This document shows positions 1 through 10,945 of a stretch of 64,000 bases of DNA, in pieces (the first letter of the stretch is position 1; every line of letters begins with the position of its first letter). A program made the translations under genes and the position numbers. This DNA comes from Albula goreensis (taxonomy: Eukaryota; Chordata; Actinopteri; Albuliformes; Albulidae): the NCBI GenBank assembly GCA_022829145.1, contig CM040758.1:23901075-23965074 (forward strand), given 5' to 3'. The notes below the pieces were generated by a model that made no database searches, had not been told where the DNA came from, and saw only the letters and a list, made by a program, of their open reading frames with translations.

Positions 1-2909
1 CTGGGGGCCGCTGTTTCTGTAGTGGTTTTTTTTTTTCTTTTTTTGCATTTCCTTTCAAAAAGCAGTTAATTTAACCCTTGAACACAAAGATTTGTGGAGT
101 CTTTGGCCACCCAGTTACTTAAATTAAGAACTTCATGGAACACCTGCAAACTGCAAACCTGCGGCTGGGTGATGAAGCCCCAGCGTCACCATTACCGGCT
201 ACACCTGGTGAAAATACGGGGCATATATGGTGATGCAGCTGGCCATGGCATTTGTGGGCTAAGCTCCGCATTAGTGATACAGCTTTGATCTAGCCCAGTC
301 CTGCTTGGGAAAAACAGATTAAGCCATTCAGAAATGCTCACCTTCATCACTGTAGCTGCTTCTCTTCTCCACACCTGCCGTTTTGTGAAAGAATCAGAGG
401 ACGGCTTCATGTTGCTCTGGTTGCATAAGCAGTGTGTGATTGCTGTTGCATCTGTTGCATGGAAAAAAAAAATGGGAGGGCTTGTTGCCATGGGAAACGG
501 GGGAGTCGGAGGGGAACGGTCACTTGTTGGGTCTCAGTTTGGGTGGTGAAAACAAAGGGAGGAAAAGCATAGATGCCGGAATGCACAAGCAGATTAGCAT
601 GACCACTGTCCACCCAGGACTAGAGGTGTGCGCCTCTGGCTTCAGCCTTTATTTTGGTAGCCTGTTAGCGTAGCCCAGGTCCTCCTCATGCTACTCAATG
701 CATTCCTTGAGGACCCCTGAGCGTGCATGTTTTTGTTTAAAAAATTGCACACGGCAGTACCGGTTCCGTAGTAGTAAACTGGACCACATCGACACGTTCC
801 GTGAAGGGGCACAAGATGTTCTTGGTGAGTTTATAAATAAATGTAGCTGAAATGCAAGATGAAGAAAATGGGGCGGGCGAAATAATTAAGAGCAAAAACC
901 GATGCCAAAATCCAGGAAGGTGTCTGTCCCTGTTGTGGGTCTTTGTTGCCTCGTGGGAGAGAACACCTGACATCGCACAGTGTGGCAGATTGTCACATCT
1001 TTAGTCCTCCAACTGTTCTCTCAGAGGGTCTGTCCATCAGAAGTTTGGAAGGCGTGTTTTTCTTCATCGAGTGTGATATTGCATGACATTGTGCATACCT
1101 GAGTGTAAGTGTGTTTACCCGATCCAGGTATGTACATTCGGGCCATTCTTAATCTAATCATAACATTGGAATTACAAATATCATGGGTCATTTTAAAGTT
1201 CTAGCTGAGAGCAAGAGTAGTATTTCCATTGAAAGTAAGGTCTAATTTTGAACATCGGTTTTATTTTAACAGCAGTTCATGTGTCCTTGATAGAAAGAAT
1301 CTGCTCCTGTTTTGTTGGCCATGACCTGACCGCCAAAGGACCTTACCTCTTAATTAGTCTAAATAATCTAAATTAACCATAGATTGGGTTCTCTTTCTTA
1401 AACCTCTCTTCTGTTAATTTAGTGGCTACTGCCTCTACATGGGTGTTGCGCAGGGATTGTAAAAAACATTTTTACTGTATTATGCAAATGTCTTCCTGCA
1501 TGCGAACAGACTAATAGCTGTTCTAAATGTGATTTACTGTAACCTGTCCTCTTTTTCCTGAACGCCGTGTTCCGCGGGCCTTTTAATGCCTCCGTAAACA
1601 ACGGAGACACCAATAAATGCTTTCTCCTCCGCGGTATTGAGAATGTTTTACTGTGTTGTTTCTCCCTTGTGTGAAACAGCCTGTCATAACCCAAGGCTGA
1701 AATCATGAGACAAAAAAACTATGCTTCTCAAAGTTTTTCTTTCACGGGGAAAGAATAAATTATTAATAAGGTTGGCAGGGTTTGATTTATATTGATAGAC
1801 TTTAATAAATGCCATTTTCTCCCAACTACCCCTGCTGAAAAAGAACAGCCGTTAGTAAATGCTGGGATGTAAAGACCAAGCTTCAGTCTTTACGCTCCTT
1901 TGTTCCATATTCACTTTTTTGTGCTTCACATTTGGATGTAATACCCATGGCACAGAGAAACTCTCTGTGTTTTATCTGACAGTTCTCAGGTTCCTCCCTT
2001 TGGTTTCACTCGCGTCTTTTTGTGTGGGAAAATAAGGAAACTGAGAAACATGTTTTTCAATATCTTACTTTGGATGTGTTCTTTTTGCTTAACTTGTGTT
2101 GCTATGCAAGTTTCTACTTTATGCACTGAGATACTCTGTGCAGTTTTCCAATGGTTTACTCACTGGCACAACTGCTATTAATTTTTATTGTCAGACTAGA
2201 AGTAATTTAGCCGTGTATTGCATCTCCATTTGGTTTGACAGTAATGTTTTTGTAATGGAAGTAATCTATTAAAAATGCTTATTTTTCCTGAACATAACAT
2301 TTTGCATGTCGTCTGACATTTTAATTTTTCTGCAAGTGAAGGCAATTGATGATCATTTTGAATTTTGTTCAGAAATGCCTGCCCTTTCAAAAATACTCAG
2401 TCCATTCTAAACACTACACAGTAAATACGTTCAGTGTTATTCAGACTCTGGTAGAGTTAAATTGAGTCCAATAATGGCCTAAAGTACTCATTGGAGATTC
2501 GATTCAATTTAACACTGAATATTTTAACATGTGGTGCCCAAGACCCATGGTTTTGTGATAGACTTAAATTATGATAAATGTGAAGTATGAAAAATAAACA
2601 GTCATGTTAAGCTCTGAATCAGAAATGAAAATGCGATTAGATTAGCTAATCTCGATCATATATGCCGTACAGGGACATTAAGATGCTGCTAACTGAAGAC
2701 ACAACAGAGATGAAAATGAGGACAATTATAGTTACAGACTAACAGTGTATGGATGCATCCCTCTTCTAATGTAGCGTGTGCAGAACACAAAGTCTGTGTA
2801 AAAGTTTAATACTGGCTCTCAGTTTTACAGTTTGGGGCATATTAGTTGCTCTGTCATTCATAGACCTTGACTGTTTTTTATTCCCCCGTCATTCTGTTTG
2901 CTGTTGTAG
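1..2909 (+). other. intron, 3' part (provisional intron 2)
   Basis: Mostly unique, AT-rich sequence with no exon, RNA gene or clear mobile element that I recognise. There are short A and T runs but no long array. It ends in the acceptor CTGTTTGCTGTTGTAG before the exon at 2910. The region between about 1740 and 2760 is especially low in repeats, so it could hold conserved non-coding elements, but nothing in the sequence alone proves this. Confidence 0.7.
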
Positions 2910-2997
2910 GCCCTGCTGGACACGCAGAATCTACTCCGATCTCAAATTACAAATTTCACCTTCAACCTTGGGTTTTCTGGAAAGTTCTACCACACTG
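2910..2997 (+). CDS. ndst3: NDST exon (provisional exon 3), N-deacetylase domain
   Basis: An 88-bp exon reading [10 protein letters not shown], then a stretch ending [11 protein letters not shown], plus the first base of a glycine codon. It lies in the N-deacetylase domain, roughly residue 330 onward of an NDST of about 870 residues (inferred by counting back from the PAPS loop). The acceptor is TTGTAG|GCC and the donor is CTG|GTGAGT. It starts in phase 0 and ends in phase 1, matching the next exon, which begins with the last two bases of the glycine codon. In the usual NDST gene layout the large first coding exon ends just before this block, so the start of the protein is upstream of the window. 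The sequence looks fully functional. Confidence 0.95.
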
Positions 2998-4261
2998 GTG
3001 AGTAGCCACAGGGAGCTGTCTGTCTTTCCTGTGCTGTAATAACTCATTTATTTTGTACTTTTTTGTGCCCCATAGAGAATGCTGTTATTAAAAGGAGCTC
3101 ATTACTCAGGTAATGGCAGCTGTTGACTACATTTCCCAGCAGTATTACTGTAAGTTCAGATAAACCCAGCTACATCATTATACAGTATTGCACTGTAACT
3201 GACATCGTATAAAAGGGAGGGTGAAAAAAGACAGGAAGAAATGGAATTATTCAAGTATTTGTTATGTAACAGGGGAGCAGAGGGTTACTTGAGGCTGAGT
3301 GGATTCTGACCAGGAATACAAAGCAGGTATCAATTACTCCTGAATTCTGCGAACTAATTGAGTTCCCTCTCATAACGCGAATAACCCTTTTACTCATCCT
3401 GGCCTTTGGACAATTACTGATAATTCACTGTAAAGAGGAAGGACGCTGTCGAGGACATGGCGGCTTTCTGCCCGACGCATTTTCTCAATGTCTTTGTTAA
3501 TACTGAACGCCACACATTTTTATGTAAAATCATTTATTTATTTTTATACTTAAACTGTTGTTTTTAAGCCTTTTTTTTGGAATGCATATAGTTTACTGGA
3601 GTTACTGCTGGTGCACTTGTATCCACGTGAAGAGCATAGCTGGGTGATGGTGGGGGGTTTGGAAGAAGGGGGCTTCAGTTGTGTTGTTGTCCTGGACAGA
3701 GGGTGCAATGCCAGAAAAAACTTGGACAATCTACAATGGGTGGAAACCCAAAAAGTGCTCCAGACAGTCGAGTGTGGGTGGGAAGAGAGAGAGGTGTGGC
3801 CCCCACTGGCCAATAGCAGGTACCCTGTATCTCCCTGGTGGGCCAGTGGGAGGAGCTAACGCTATCATGGCCTTTCCCATAATGGCAGCTGACTTTAACC
3901 CTGACCCCGGAACAAAGACAAATGTGTCCCTCTGCACCAGTCTTACCTACACCTCCACCCCCCTGCCTTGGGGAGCCACGGGGTGCAGAGGTTTTTTGTG
4001 GTCCCTCGGTAGCTAAAGTCGTTCATTAACACACCTCGCTCTGGTTTCCCGGGGACTGAATCAGTTGCTGGGTGGGAGCACAAACCTGCTACACTGTGGC
4101 TCTCAAAGTCTAAGAGTGAAATCTCCTCTGCTCTGTCCTGTCTTTTTCATGGCAGAACAGTGTTATTTCTGCTAACTGAGGAAGAGAAAGGGTGAATATG
4201 TGAAATAATAACAATAAATAATAACCCAAGTTATTCTCAGAAACCTTTGGAAAGAGATGCC

Positions 4262-4321
4262 TTGTAAGTCGCTCTGGATAAGAGCGTCTAACGAACGTCA
4301 GTAATGTAATGTAATGTAATG
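4262..4321 (+). mobile_element. L2-type SINE/LINE 3' tail with TGTAA repeats
   Basis: The sequence GTAAGTCGCTCTGGATAAGA begins a conserved fish retroposon tail. CGCTCT (4270-4275) and AGAGCG (4281-4286) form a perfect six-base stem around the loop GGATA. About four TGTAA repeats follow at 4300-4321. In the eel UnaL2/UnaSINE system this hairpin plus TGTAA repeat is the 3' end recognised by the L2 reverse transcriptase. I see no convincing tRNA-like head upstream, so this may be a 5'-truncated insertion. Orientation is the same as the host gene. Confidence 0.85.
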
Positions 4322-4347
4322 AGATAAAGCAGCTTCCATGAAGGCCA

Positions 4348-4471
4348 GTGCCCTAGCCAATCAGGATTCTCAAGACTAGTGCCCCAGCCAATCAGGATTC
4401 ACAAGACCAGCACCCTAGCCAATCAGGATTCACAAGAGCAGCGCCCTAGCCAATCAGGATTCTCTCATATG
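4348..4471 (+). repeat. 31-bp tandem repeat, four units, each with a CCAAT box
   Basis: Four near-identical units are seen. Each carries AGCCAATCAGGATTC, with CCAAT at 4357, 4388, 4419 and 4450, exactly 31 bp apart. AGCCAATCAG fits the NF-Y consensus. The array starts about 25 bp after the end of an L2-type tail. It may be an ordinary minisatellite, but the spacing of three helical turns would place all four boxes on one face of the DNA. Confidence 0.9.
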
Positions 4472-5342
4472 GTTTTCAGCAAAACTGCTGCTCTCCAGAC
4501 CCTTTAAGTCATTTGAAATGTGCATATCTCATCGATCATATCATATATTGTTTGAGTGTAGTGTACCAGAGATAACTGATGACAATGCTGAAAATATGTG
4601 GCAAGTATTCAAATTAAGGAGGAAGGCTGGCTTGGGTTTACTTAAACACTGTTTTCTGCTGCACTTGCTAGACGTGCAGATAGGAGATAAAATCCTTAAG
4701 TTTGTTTAAAAATACTCCTCATTGTTCGGCAGCAGATTCCACTCGCTACCGGCTCTGCCGCTGGAAACTTATTCACCGATGTGCCCGTTCAGCTGTCTCC
4801 TAATGATGGCAACGGTTGCCATTGTTATATTTGTTTCAGTACCATGACAACAGCTTCTGAGCCATGCCAGAATCGAAGCTTTGAGGTTTTACACGTGAAC
4901 AACGCTATCATGACTTGAGCCATTATTTTTTTCAAACCCGTAAAAGGTGTTGGAACAGAATCTACCAGGTTATATCATGTAAATGTGTGAAAGCGGATCA
5001 CTGAGGGAAGGTCTAGTCTTCACCAAGTGAATGCCTCTAGATTCCAATCCACTGTCAATCCAATCCACCGTGTGTAAAAAGAAGTGAAGAAGTGTAGAAG
5101 TGAAAAAAAATACAAAAAACTGAACTCTCCCTTGAACTGTGCAAATATTGTCACTTGCATTCAATTTAATGTGGTTTGTCAGTTATCAATGTTGACGACA
5201 TCTGTGAATGTAAATTGATGACATGGCTGCGTTCCCTAATGTGTGTTTCTCCATGGAGGACATGTTGTTTTTGTTCTGTTTTTTGTGATGGCTTGGCCGG
5301 AGTTCTGAAAGGCAGGACCGTTGTGCTCCCCTTCCTCCCAAG

Positions 5343-5497
5343 GCACCGAGGAAGAGGATGCTGGGGACGACCTGCTGCTGAAGTACGTGGAGGAGTTCTG
5401 GTGGTTCCCCCACATGTGGAGCCACATGCAGCCCCACCTCTTCCACAACGAGTCCTCCCTCCTAGAGCAGATGATCCTCAACAAGGAGTTCGCCCTG
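5343..5497 (+). CDS. ndst3: NDST exon (provisional exon 4), N-deacetylase core
   Basis: A 155-bp exon. With the G from the previous exon it reads [19 protein letters not shown], then [20 protein letters not shown], ending NKEFAL. The HMWSHMQPH block is among the most conserved parts of the NDST deacetylase domain. Its two histidines spaced H-x3-H fit the metal-binding pair expected in a carbohydrate-deacetylase-like site (family knowledge, not tested here). The exon enters in phase 1 and leaves in phase 0. Donor CTG|GTGAGC is normal. Both splice sites and the reading frame are intact. Confidence 0.96.
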
Positions 5498-6177
5498 GTG
5501 AGCATCCGCGCAAATGTATTAGCACCCCTATCTACCTAACGGACTGAGCTAGCGGCTCCCCCTAGGTAATGGCAGTACCCTTTTTTTACCACTAGATGGA
5601 AAAAGTTACTTAGTCAATAGTTCTTGGCTAGGCTGGCCTCCAGCAATCTGATTGGTGCTCAAAGATTTCTGATCATGGAGAAAAGCCAATGGCAACCACT
5701 GTTGGGTGGCTGACTCTTGGCATTGTCGATGTAATAATCCCCCTTGTTTCCTGGGTTCAATCTTCAGCTCTGGCATCCCTCTTCACTTCTATACCACTCA
5801 GGATTCCTACTTTCTACAAATAAAGAAAAAATTCTGAAGAAAGGAAGACTGCCCACTCTTCATTTGAGTAAAACATTTTCTGATGGTGTACTTCGTTGGC
5901 CTGGAAAGCTTATTAATTCTTGAACCCACTCTGTCATGGGATGTATTAGAGACAGTAACTTACCATTGGAGTACTAACCCAAGTACATCCTGTGTAAGTT
6001 GGGCAGAGTTATACCACGTCAGGGTGAGAAATCAGGCAAAGTCATTGCTATTGCTGAGCCTGCCAGCTGAGAGTAAACGCGCCAGGCCTCTCTTGCCAGT
6101 CTGGTTATACCTGGCAAGCAAAAAACCCTATCGGCCTGCCATCGGCGACAGCTTGCGTCTGCACACATTGTAAACCG

Positions 6178-6310
6178 ACGGGGCCGGCCCGACGCATAAG
6201 CAAACTAAGCGCCTGCTTAGGGCCCCTGTTGCCACCAGAGGGCCCCCAAGAGCGCTTGTAATGTCCCATAAGGCAGTGGGGGGCCCCAAGCCCCCAAAAC
6301 CCCCTAGCAA
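6178..6310. mobile_element. GC-rich dispersed-repeat remnant
   Basis: The text GGGCCGGCCCGACGCATAAG, followed by AAGCGCCTGCTTAGGGCCCC and runs such as GGGGGGCCCCAAGCCCCC, looks like the end of a transposon common in fish genomes. I recognise the style rather than a named family. No partner terminus or target-site duplication was located. Confidence 0.4.
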
Positions 6311-6584
6311 CAGTTTTGTCCTCTGTTAGGAGCTGATCCTGAACTTGGACCGGCTTGCCATGAGTGGCAGATAGCGCGCGGCCATGGTGCACTGGGGCCG
6401 CCGCGCCATCCAATACAACCCTTTGCAGCAGAGCGATTCGCATGAGCCAATCCAGCGCACGAGATTACCTCGGTGCTCAGAGACCGTGTTTCTGCATCCT
6501 GCTCGCTTTTCACCCTCTGAAAAAAAAAAAAGCTTATTTGTCGGCCTCGGAGGAACCAACCTCATCTCCTTCCGAGGATTTGGG

Positions 6585-6650
6585 CCGGTAAATATATGCA
6601 TTTGTAAAAGCTACAGGTTCAAATCCCGGATGATACAGCACTGTTCCGCT
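6585..6650 (+). mobile_element. possible tRNA-derived SINE head fragment
   Basis: GGTTCAAATCCCGG at 6616-6629 is a perfect RNA polymerase III B box as in tRNA genes and SINE heads. No good A box, acceptor stem or L2 tail can be paired with it, so it is at most a degraded fragment. It could also be chance. Confidence 0.35.
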
Positions 6651-8379
6651 CTCCAGTTAGCGAAACCGAATTGCATGAGGACATATGGGCAGGTCTATGA
6701 ATGGGCAATATGGGGAAAGAAAAAGGTTTGTGACAGTGTGTGCTGTGTGATCCAACCTGAATGACCGTATCATGTAAGAAGATAAGTAAAATGGTTGGTT
6801 TACTGTCTTTGCAGGTTGGATGAAGACAGAGATGGAGAAACAGTGTCAGATCATTTAAAATGTTACAACCAACAACATATTTTCATTTTATTCCTTTAGA
6901 GATATTTATGTTTTATAAATTACACTTTTACACTACAAGACTATCATTTTTAGATCAGCTTGCATCTTTTCGCGAAACTTGTATCTTCATTTTTTCCTTG
7001 ATTGAGTTTTAGAAATGATTACCAAGGTTTGCATCATTACTTGTGTACTGTCAACATTTTCATGGCTCTGTGAGCAATAAAGTTAATTCAAAACACTGTG
7101 TAGCTGAAACCTGTAAGCCCAATGCTCTTTACTAAAACTTATTTACTGAGAATTCATCTCTTAAGGGCACTCTCCAGCCAAACATCCTGCTTTTACTCAG
7201 AGAAATACTAATGAAACAGAAGCAGAGGTTAGTGATGTAGGGTTTCATGGAACTAGTAGTAAAAATAACGCCCCCACATTAGTAAGTTAACTAGCTGAAT
7301 ATGTCAGGTCTATAATACATGCAATAACACACCTCATGGAGATAGTTATTGCCAGAAATGGACTCTTACAACCAAAGTACTCATACTTTAAATGTCGATT
7401 TTTGGACTCACATCATTTGGCAATGCCATTTCAAGTACAGGATGAGATATGTTTAGATGAAAAACGTCGTGATGAGCGCAGTGATCCTTTAAAGAGAGAC
7501 ATTCTGAGTGCCGTAGCCATTCAGGAAGTGCGCCTGGGGGTCGCAGGCCGGGTGCGGCACGGATGCGTCGCTCATGCACTCACACGCTCTGCGCCGCCTG
7601 GCCATCGCTCCCGCAGAATGAGAATGAGCGTAGGTGGAGAGGACTGGGCCACCTGAGCCCTACGGGATTAAATGATAGTATGCAAGGTCAGACAGGATTT
7701 CCCATCCCAAATTTTTTACAGCTGTGACAGCCAAAGGCCTCCCGCGGCTACCGCGATTATGAGATAAGGGCACAGCCAGATAGCGTCTGCCATGGCAACC
7801 GGCAGATACAGATTTTAGATGCTTTTACATGTGTCATCCCAGCCCAGAAAACAAAAAAAAACAAAGGGTGGCAGCAACATACTGGTGGGGGTTGAGTGAG
7901 TTTCCCCCTCCTTCACTGTAACGCACTGTAGGAACACAAGCCATTGTTAATTTCATTTTTAAAAAAAAAACCAGCAAAGGAAAAACAACAACAACAACAA
8001 CAGCGCTGTTTCTGCTGGCAGAGCTGACTTAAGATGTAGGACTCTGGTGCCAATGGAACTGTTGCAAAATAGGGCGATCGGTGCCAGAAAATAGATGGAC
8101 AGAAAGCCCTCTGTACCAGTAATGACAAGGGGATTATTAAACCATAAAAATCGCCCATGTGTGCCGAGCATCTGACCCACATTCAATAATTACCGGCGTA
8201 ATTGTACGACCGCGGGGTGATGCGAATCGTCACACCTTGTCATAGCCGTTGAGTAAGAGCCAGACTGAGGGGCCTGTGCGAACAGATTTATACTACGCGA
8301 TTAAAGGCCTGTCAAGGGGTTAATAGGTCCGAGTTTGGTCAGCCATGTAAACACTTGTCTCTGATGTCATCCGGCTTCA

Positions 8380-8475
8380 GTTGGCTGTGGACGACTGCCG
8401 TCGTTACGCCGCCGAGCCGCTAGGCTCGACACGGGATTCATGTTGTCATCGTACCGCTCCGAGTTCGAACGCATT
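8380..8475. other. CpG-dense patch inside intron
   Basis: The stretch holds many CpG dinucleotides in under 100 bp, for example GTTACGCCGCCGAGCCGCT and TCGACACGGG, in an intron otherwise poor in CpG. It is not obviously a repeat. It might be a regulatory element kept unmethylated, but the sequence alone cannot show that. Confidence 0.35.
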
Positions 8476-10279
8476 CTTTTCAGATAATGGGAGGTGGAAA
8501 AAAAAAAAAAAACAGTGCGTCACCCTCCATTGCTTTATAGCCGTACGAGTCGTTGTCATAATAGGAATTATATGTGGGGCCGCTCCGGCTCTCTGGCTGT
8601 ATCTGTGTGTGTATATGTTTGCCCAAAGAAATCAATGTGCTGTGAATGTCATTGACCCTGAGGGCAGTGGAAAAAGCACTGCGCCTCTAACCAGGAGCTC
8701 CAGCCCATTGCTGCTTCATTACACTCCTGAAACAGGACTCCCCTCCTGAGGAGTAAACACAAGTTTAAGCCCGTGTAGGCATCATGTAATATAATATAAC
8801 ATAGTGCCTGTACAGTTGTTTTAACAGAAACCCTTCTCTTGTATAAGAAAAAAAATGCTTTTATTGTAAATTTTCATTGGACACTTTTAGTAACATGGTG
8901 TTTTTCAACGTTATCAGCCATGAGACACAGACAGCACACAACTCTGATGATGTGAGATTTCTACTCATGCGTTGAACTCAAAAATCGGTGGCTCTCATTA
9001 TGATGCCTGAGACATTCTCGTGCTGCGGTATGTTGTATGATTTGTAAGGGATGTAAATATTAGCGATTGATGGACTGTTGTGAAACAGTGGACCGAATGA
9101 AAAGTAGTCCACTCAGCAGGATGCAGCTCTGGGACAGCGCCACAGAGCCGTCCATGGAGTACCCCGGCCTCCAGATGTGGCTTTCATATGGCCTCTTAAT
9201 TATTCATCTATCTGGAAAGGCCCTAAAAAGGTTAGCCTAAATATTTCATGGTTTGGAGAAAAAAAAAAAAAAAAAAAGGTCCACCCTCTTTCCATCCTCC
9301 GGCGCATCTCGTCCTGACTCATCCGATCGAGAGCACATCCAGTCTGAGTGGTTTCCTCACAGTCCGGAGGTGACCGGGCGACATTCGCCCATTGGGGGTT
9401 GGGTGGGGGGGGGGGTCGGTGCAGCCATAGCTAAATGAGTCCGAGCACACAGGCTCATCGTATCGTCACCGAGGGGCTGTGGCTGGGACGAAATCCTGGG
9501 ATATTACACCTCAGCCACGGCCCGGCAGGCAGCCCAGACATATTATCTCTCCAAAAGTGTCTCTCCAGCTCAAGGTCAAGCTGTGCATGTCGTTCCACTG
9601 GGAGCCATGAGTAATACATGATTCTGTATCAATATTGGATGCGCTCCATGCGGAAAGGAGTTGGGGGAATTATCATGGACAGTGTATATGTACACATACA
9701 GTAAATTACATATTTATATATTTTTTCTCTCTCCCTACTAAATATATGTATACATTTATATATGAAGGGGATTAAAACTGTGACTGGATTGTGTCCATTG
9801 CTATATTTGCATCATATGGTATGTAGCAGGATGAAGTAAAGTTATACAAACAACATTAATGTACTGTTTTATTAATGTGTCTGAATTCATTTTAAACCGG
9901 AATCTCCCACTGAAGATATTTCCCATGTAAATTCTCAAAACTTGGAACAGAAATTCTTAATCTCAGCAGAGTTTCCTGCTGAACTAAAGGTTAACTAATC
10001 TTTACTTTACCAGTAGTTCTAATTGTAAAAATGACATGTAAAAGAATGTAATGTGTACAAATGAATGTGTGAGAGTTTGGTATAACGGGATTAAATCTAA
10101 ATTTGTTCTTGACATTTACTTACAATTTATAAGAGTGTTATATATTTTTTTCTCTATGAAGAAAACCAAATAGTGTCAGTAAAGATTAAAAATGAACACT
10201 TACATTTAATTGTACGACAAGGTTATGGAAAAATGTTGACTGATGTGTTTACGCGTTTGCATTTGTATGCTCTTTGCAG

Positions 10280-10465
10280 GAGCATGGTATCCCCACAGAC
10301 ATGGGGTATGCAGTGGCACCCCACCATTCGGGAGTGTACCCCGTACACATGCAGCTGTACGAGGCCTGGAAAAAGGCCTGGGGTATCCGTGTGACCAGCA
10401 CTGAGGAGTACCCCCACCTCAAACCCGCCCGCTACAGGAAGGGTTTCATCCATAGCAACATCATG
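10280..10465 (+). CDS. ndst3: NDST exon (provisional exon 5), N-deacetylase domain
   Basis: A 186-bp exon of exactly 62 codons, phase 0 at both ends. It begins [20 protein letters not shown] and continues through [20 protein letters not shown] to [14 protein letters not shown]. The [15 protein letters not shown] block is a family signature of the deacetylase half, and [14 protein letters not shown] is nearly invariant in vertebrate NDSTs. Acceptor TTTGCAG|GAG and donor ATG|GTGAGT are strong. No frameshift or stop is seen. The symmetric exon could be skipped without shifting frame, although that would remove a large part of the domain core. Confidence 0.97.
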
Positions 10466-10945
10466 GTGAGTCCTGTTATCTAAATGATAATACGTATTGC
10501 AATGGTTACAAAAGGTGAAATATTTATAATTTCGCCATATGATTCATCTCCTCAAGTGGTTATCAGACATAAATTACTTTACAGTATTGTACCCATACCG
10601 TAAACCCAAACTAAGCCGGAAAAATAAACGACCAGTGCAACTGATTTGAACATTTGTGCACAAGACTACCGGCATCAAATTGGAATGTCTTGGCTTTAAA
10701 AGAATGGCAGCCCTATGTTCAGGTGGTTCATTCCTAGTCTCACTGTCTGATCAACTCAATTGCGTAAATGGTGATGGCTTCGATCAATATTCCACTTCAG
10801 GATGTGTGAGTTACTTTTTATTGGTCGGCTGTTAAGGCAGCCAGCTCTAAGACATCGATCTTGAATTTTCATATTGGGGGGTGGGGTCAACGGGGCAGTG
10901 TCAATAGGGGTCCCTCCCTGCTATTCTGGCTGCCCTGTCATAATA

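Larger units (their letters stand above)
2998..5342 (+). other. intron between exons at 2910 and 5343
   Basis: A 2.3-kb intron. It carries an L2-type SINE/LINE tail at about 4262-4321, followed at once by a four-unit 31-bp repeat with CCAAT boxes at 4348-4471. The stretch 3590-4020 is richer in G and C and has open frames on both strands, but none resembles a known protein and none is flanked by matching splice sites. The acceptor is CCTCCCAAG|GC. Confidence 0.8.
5498..10279 (+). other. intron between exons at 5343 and 10280
   Basis: A 4.8-kb intron. It contains a GC-rich dispersed-repeat remnant near 6178-6310, a tRNA-like B box at 6616-6626, an (ACA)n run at 7983-8002, two CpG-rich patches at about 7520-7650 and 8380-8475, and a poly(A) run at 9259-9277. 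The segment 9600-10270 is AT-rich and simple. The open frames here have no recognisable protein similarity and no paired splice sites. The acceptor is TGCTCTTTGCAG. Confidence 0.75.

Noticed and set aside
1..2909. Search for the first coding exon with membrane anchor
   Set aside because: No frame shows the NDST N-terminal region, and the size of the missing part (about 330 residues) fits one large upstream exon outside the window.
6616..6626. Functional tRNA gene
   Set aside because: Only a B box is seen. No A box at the right distance, no cloverleaf and no terminator could be matched.
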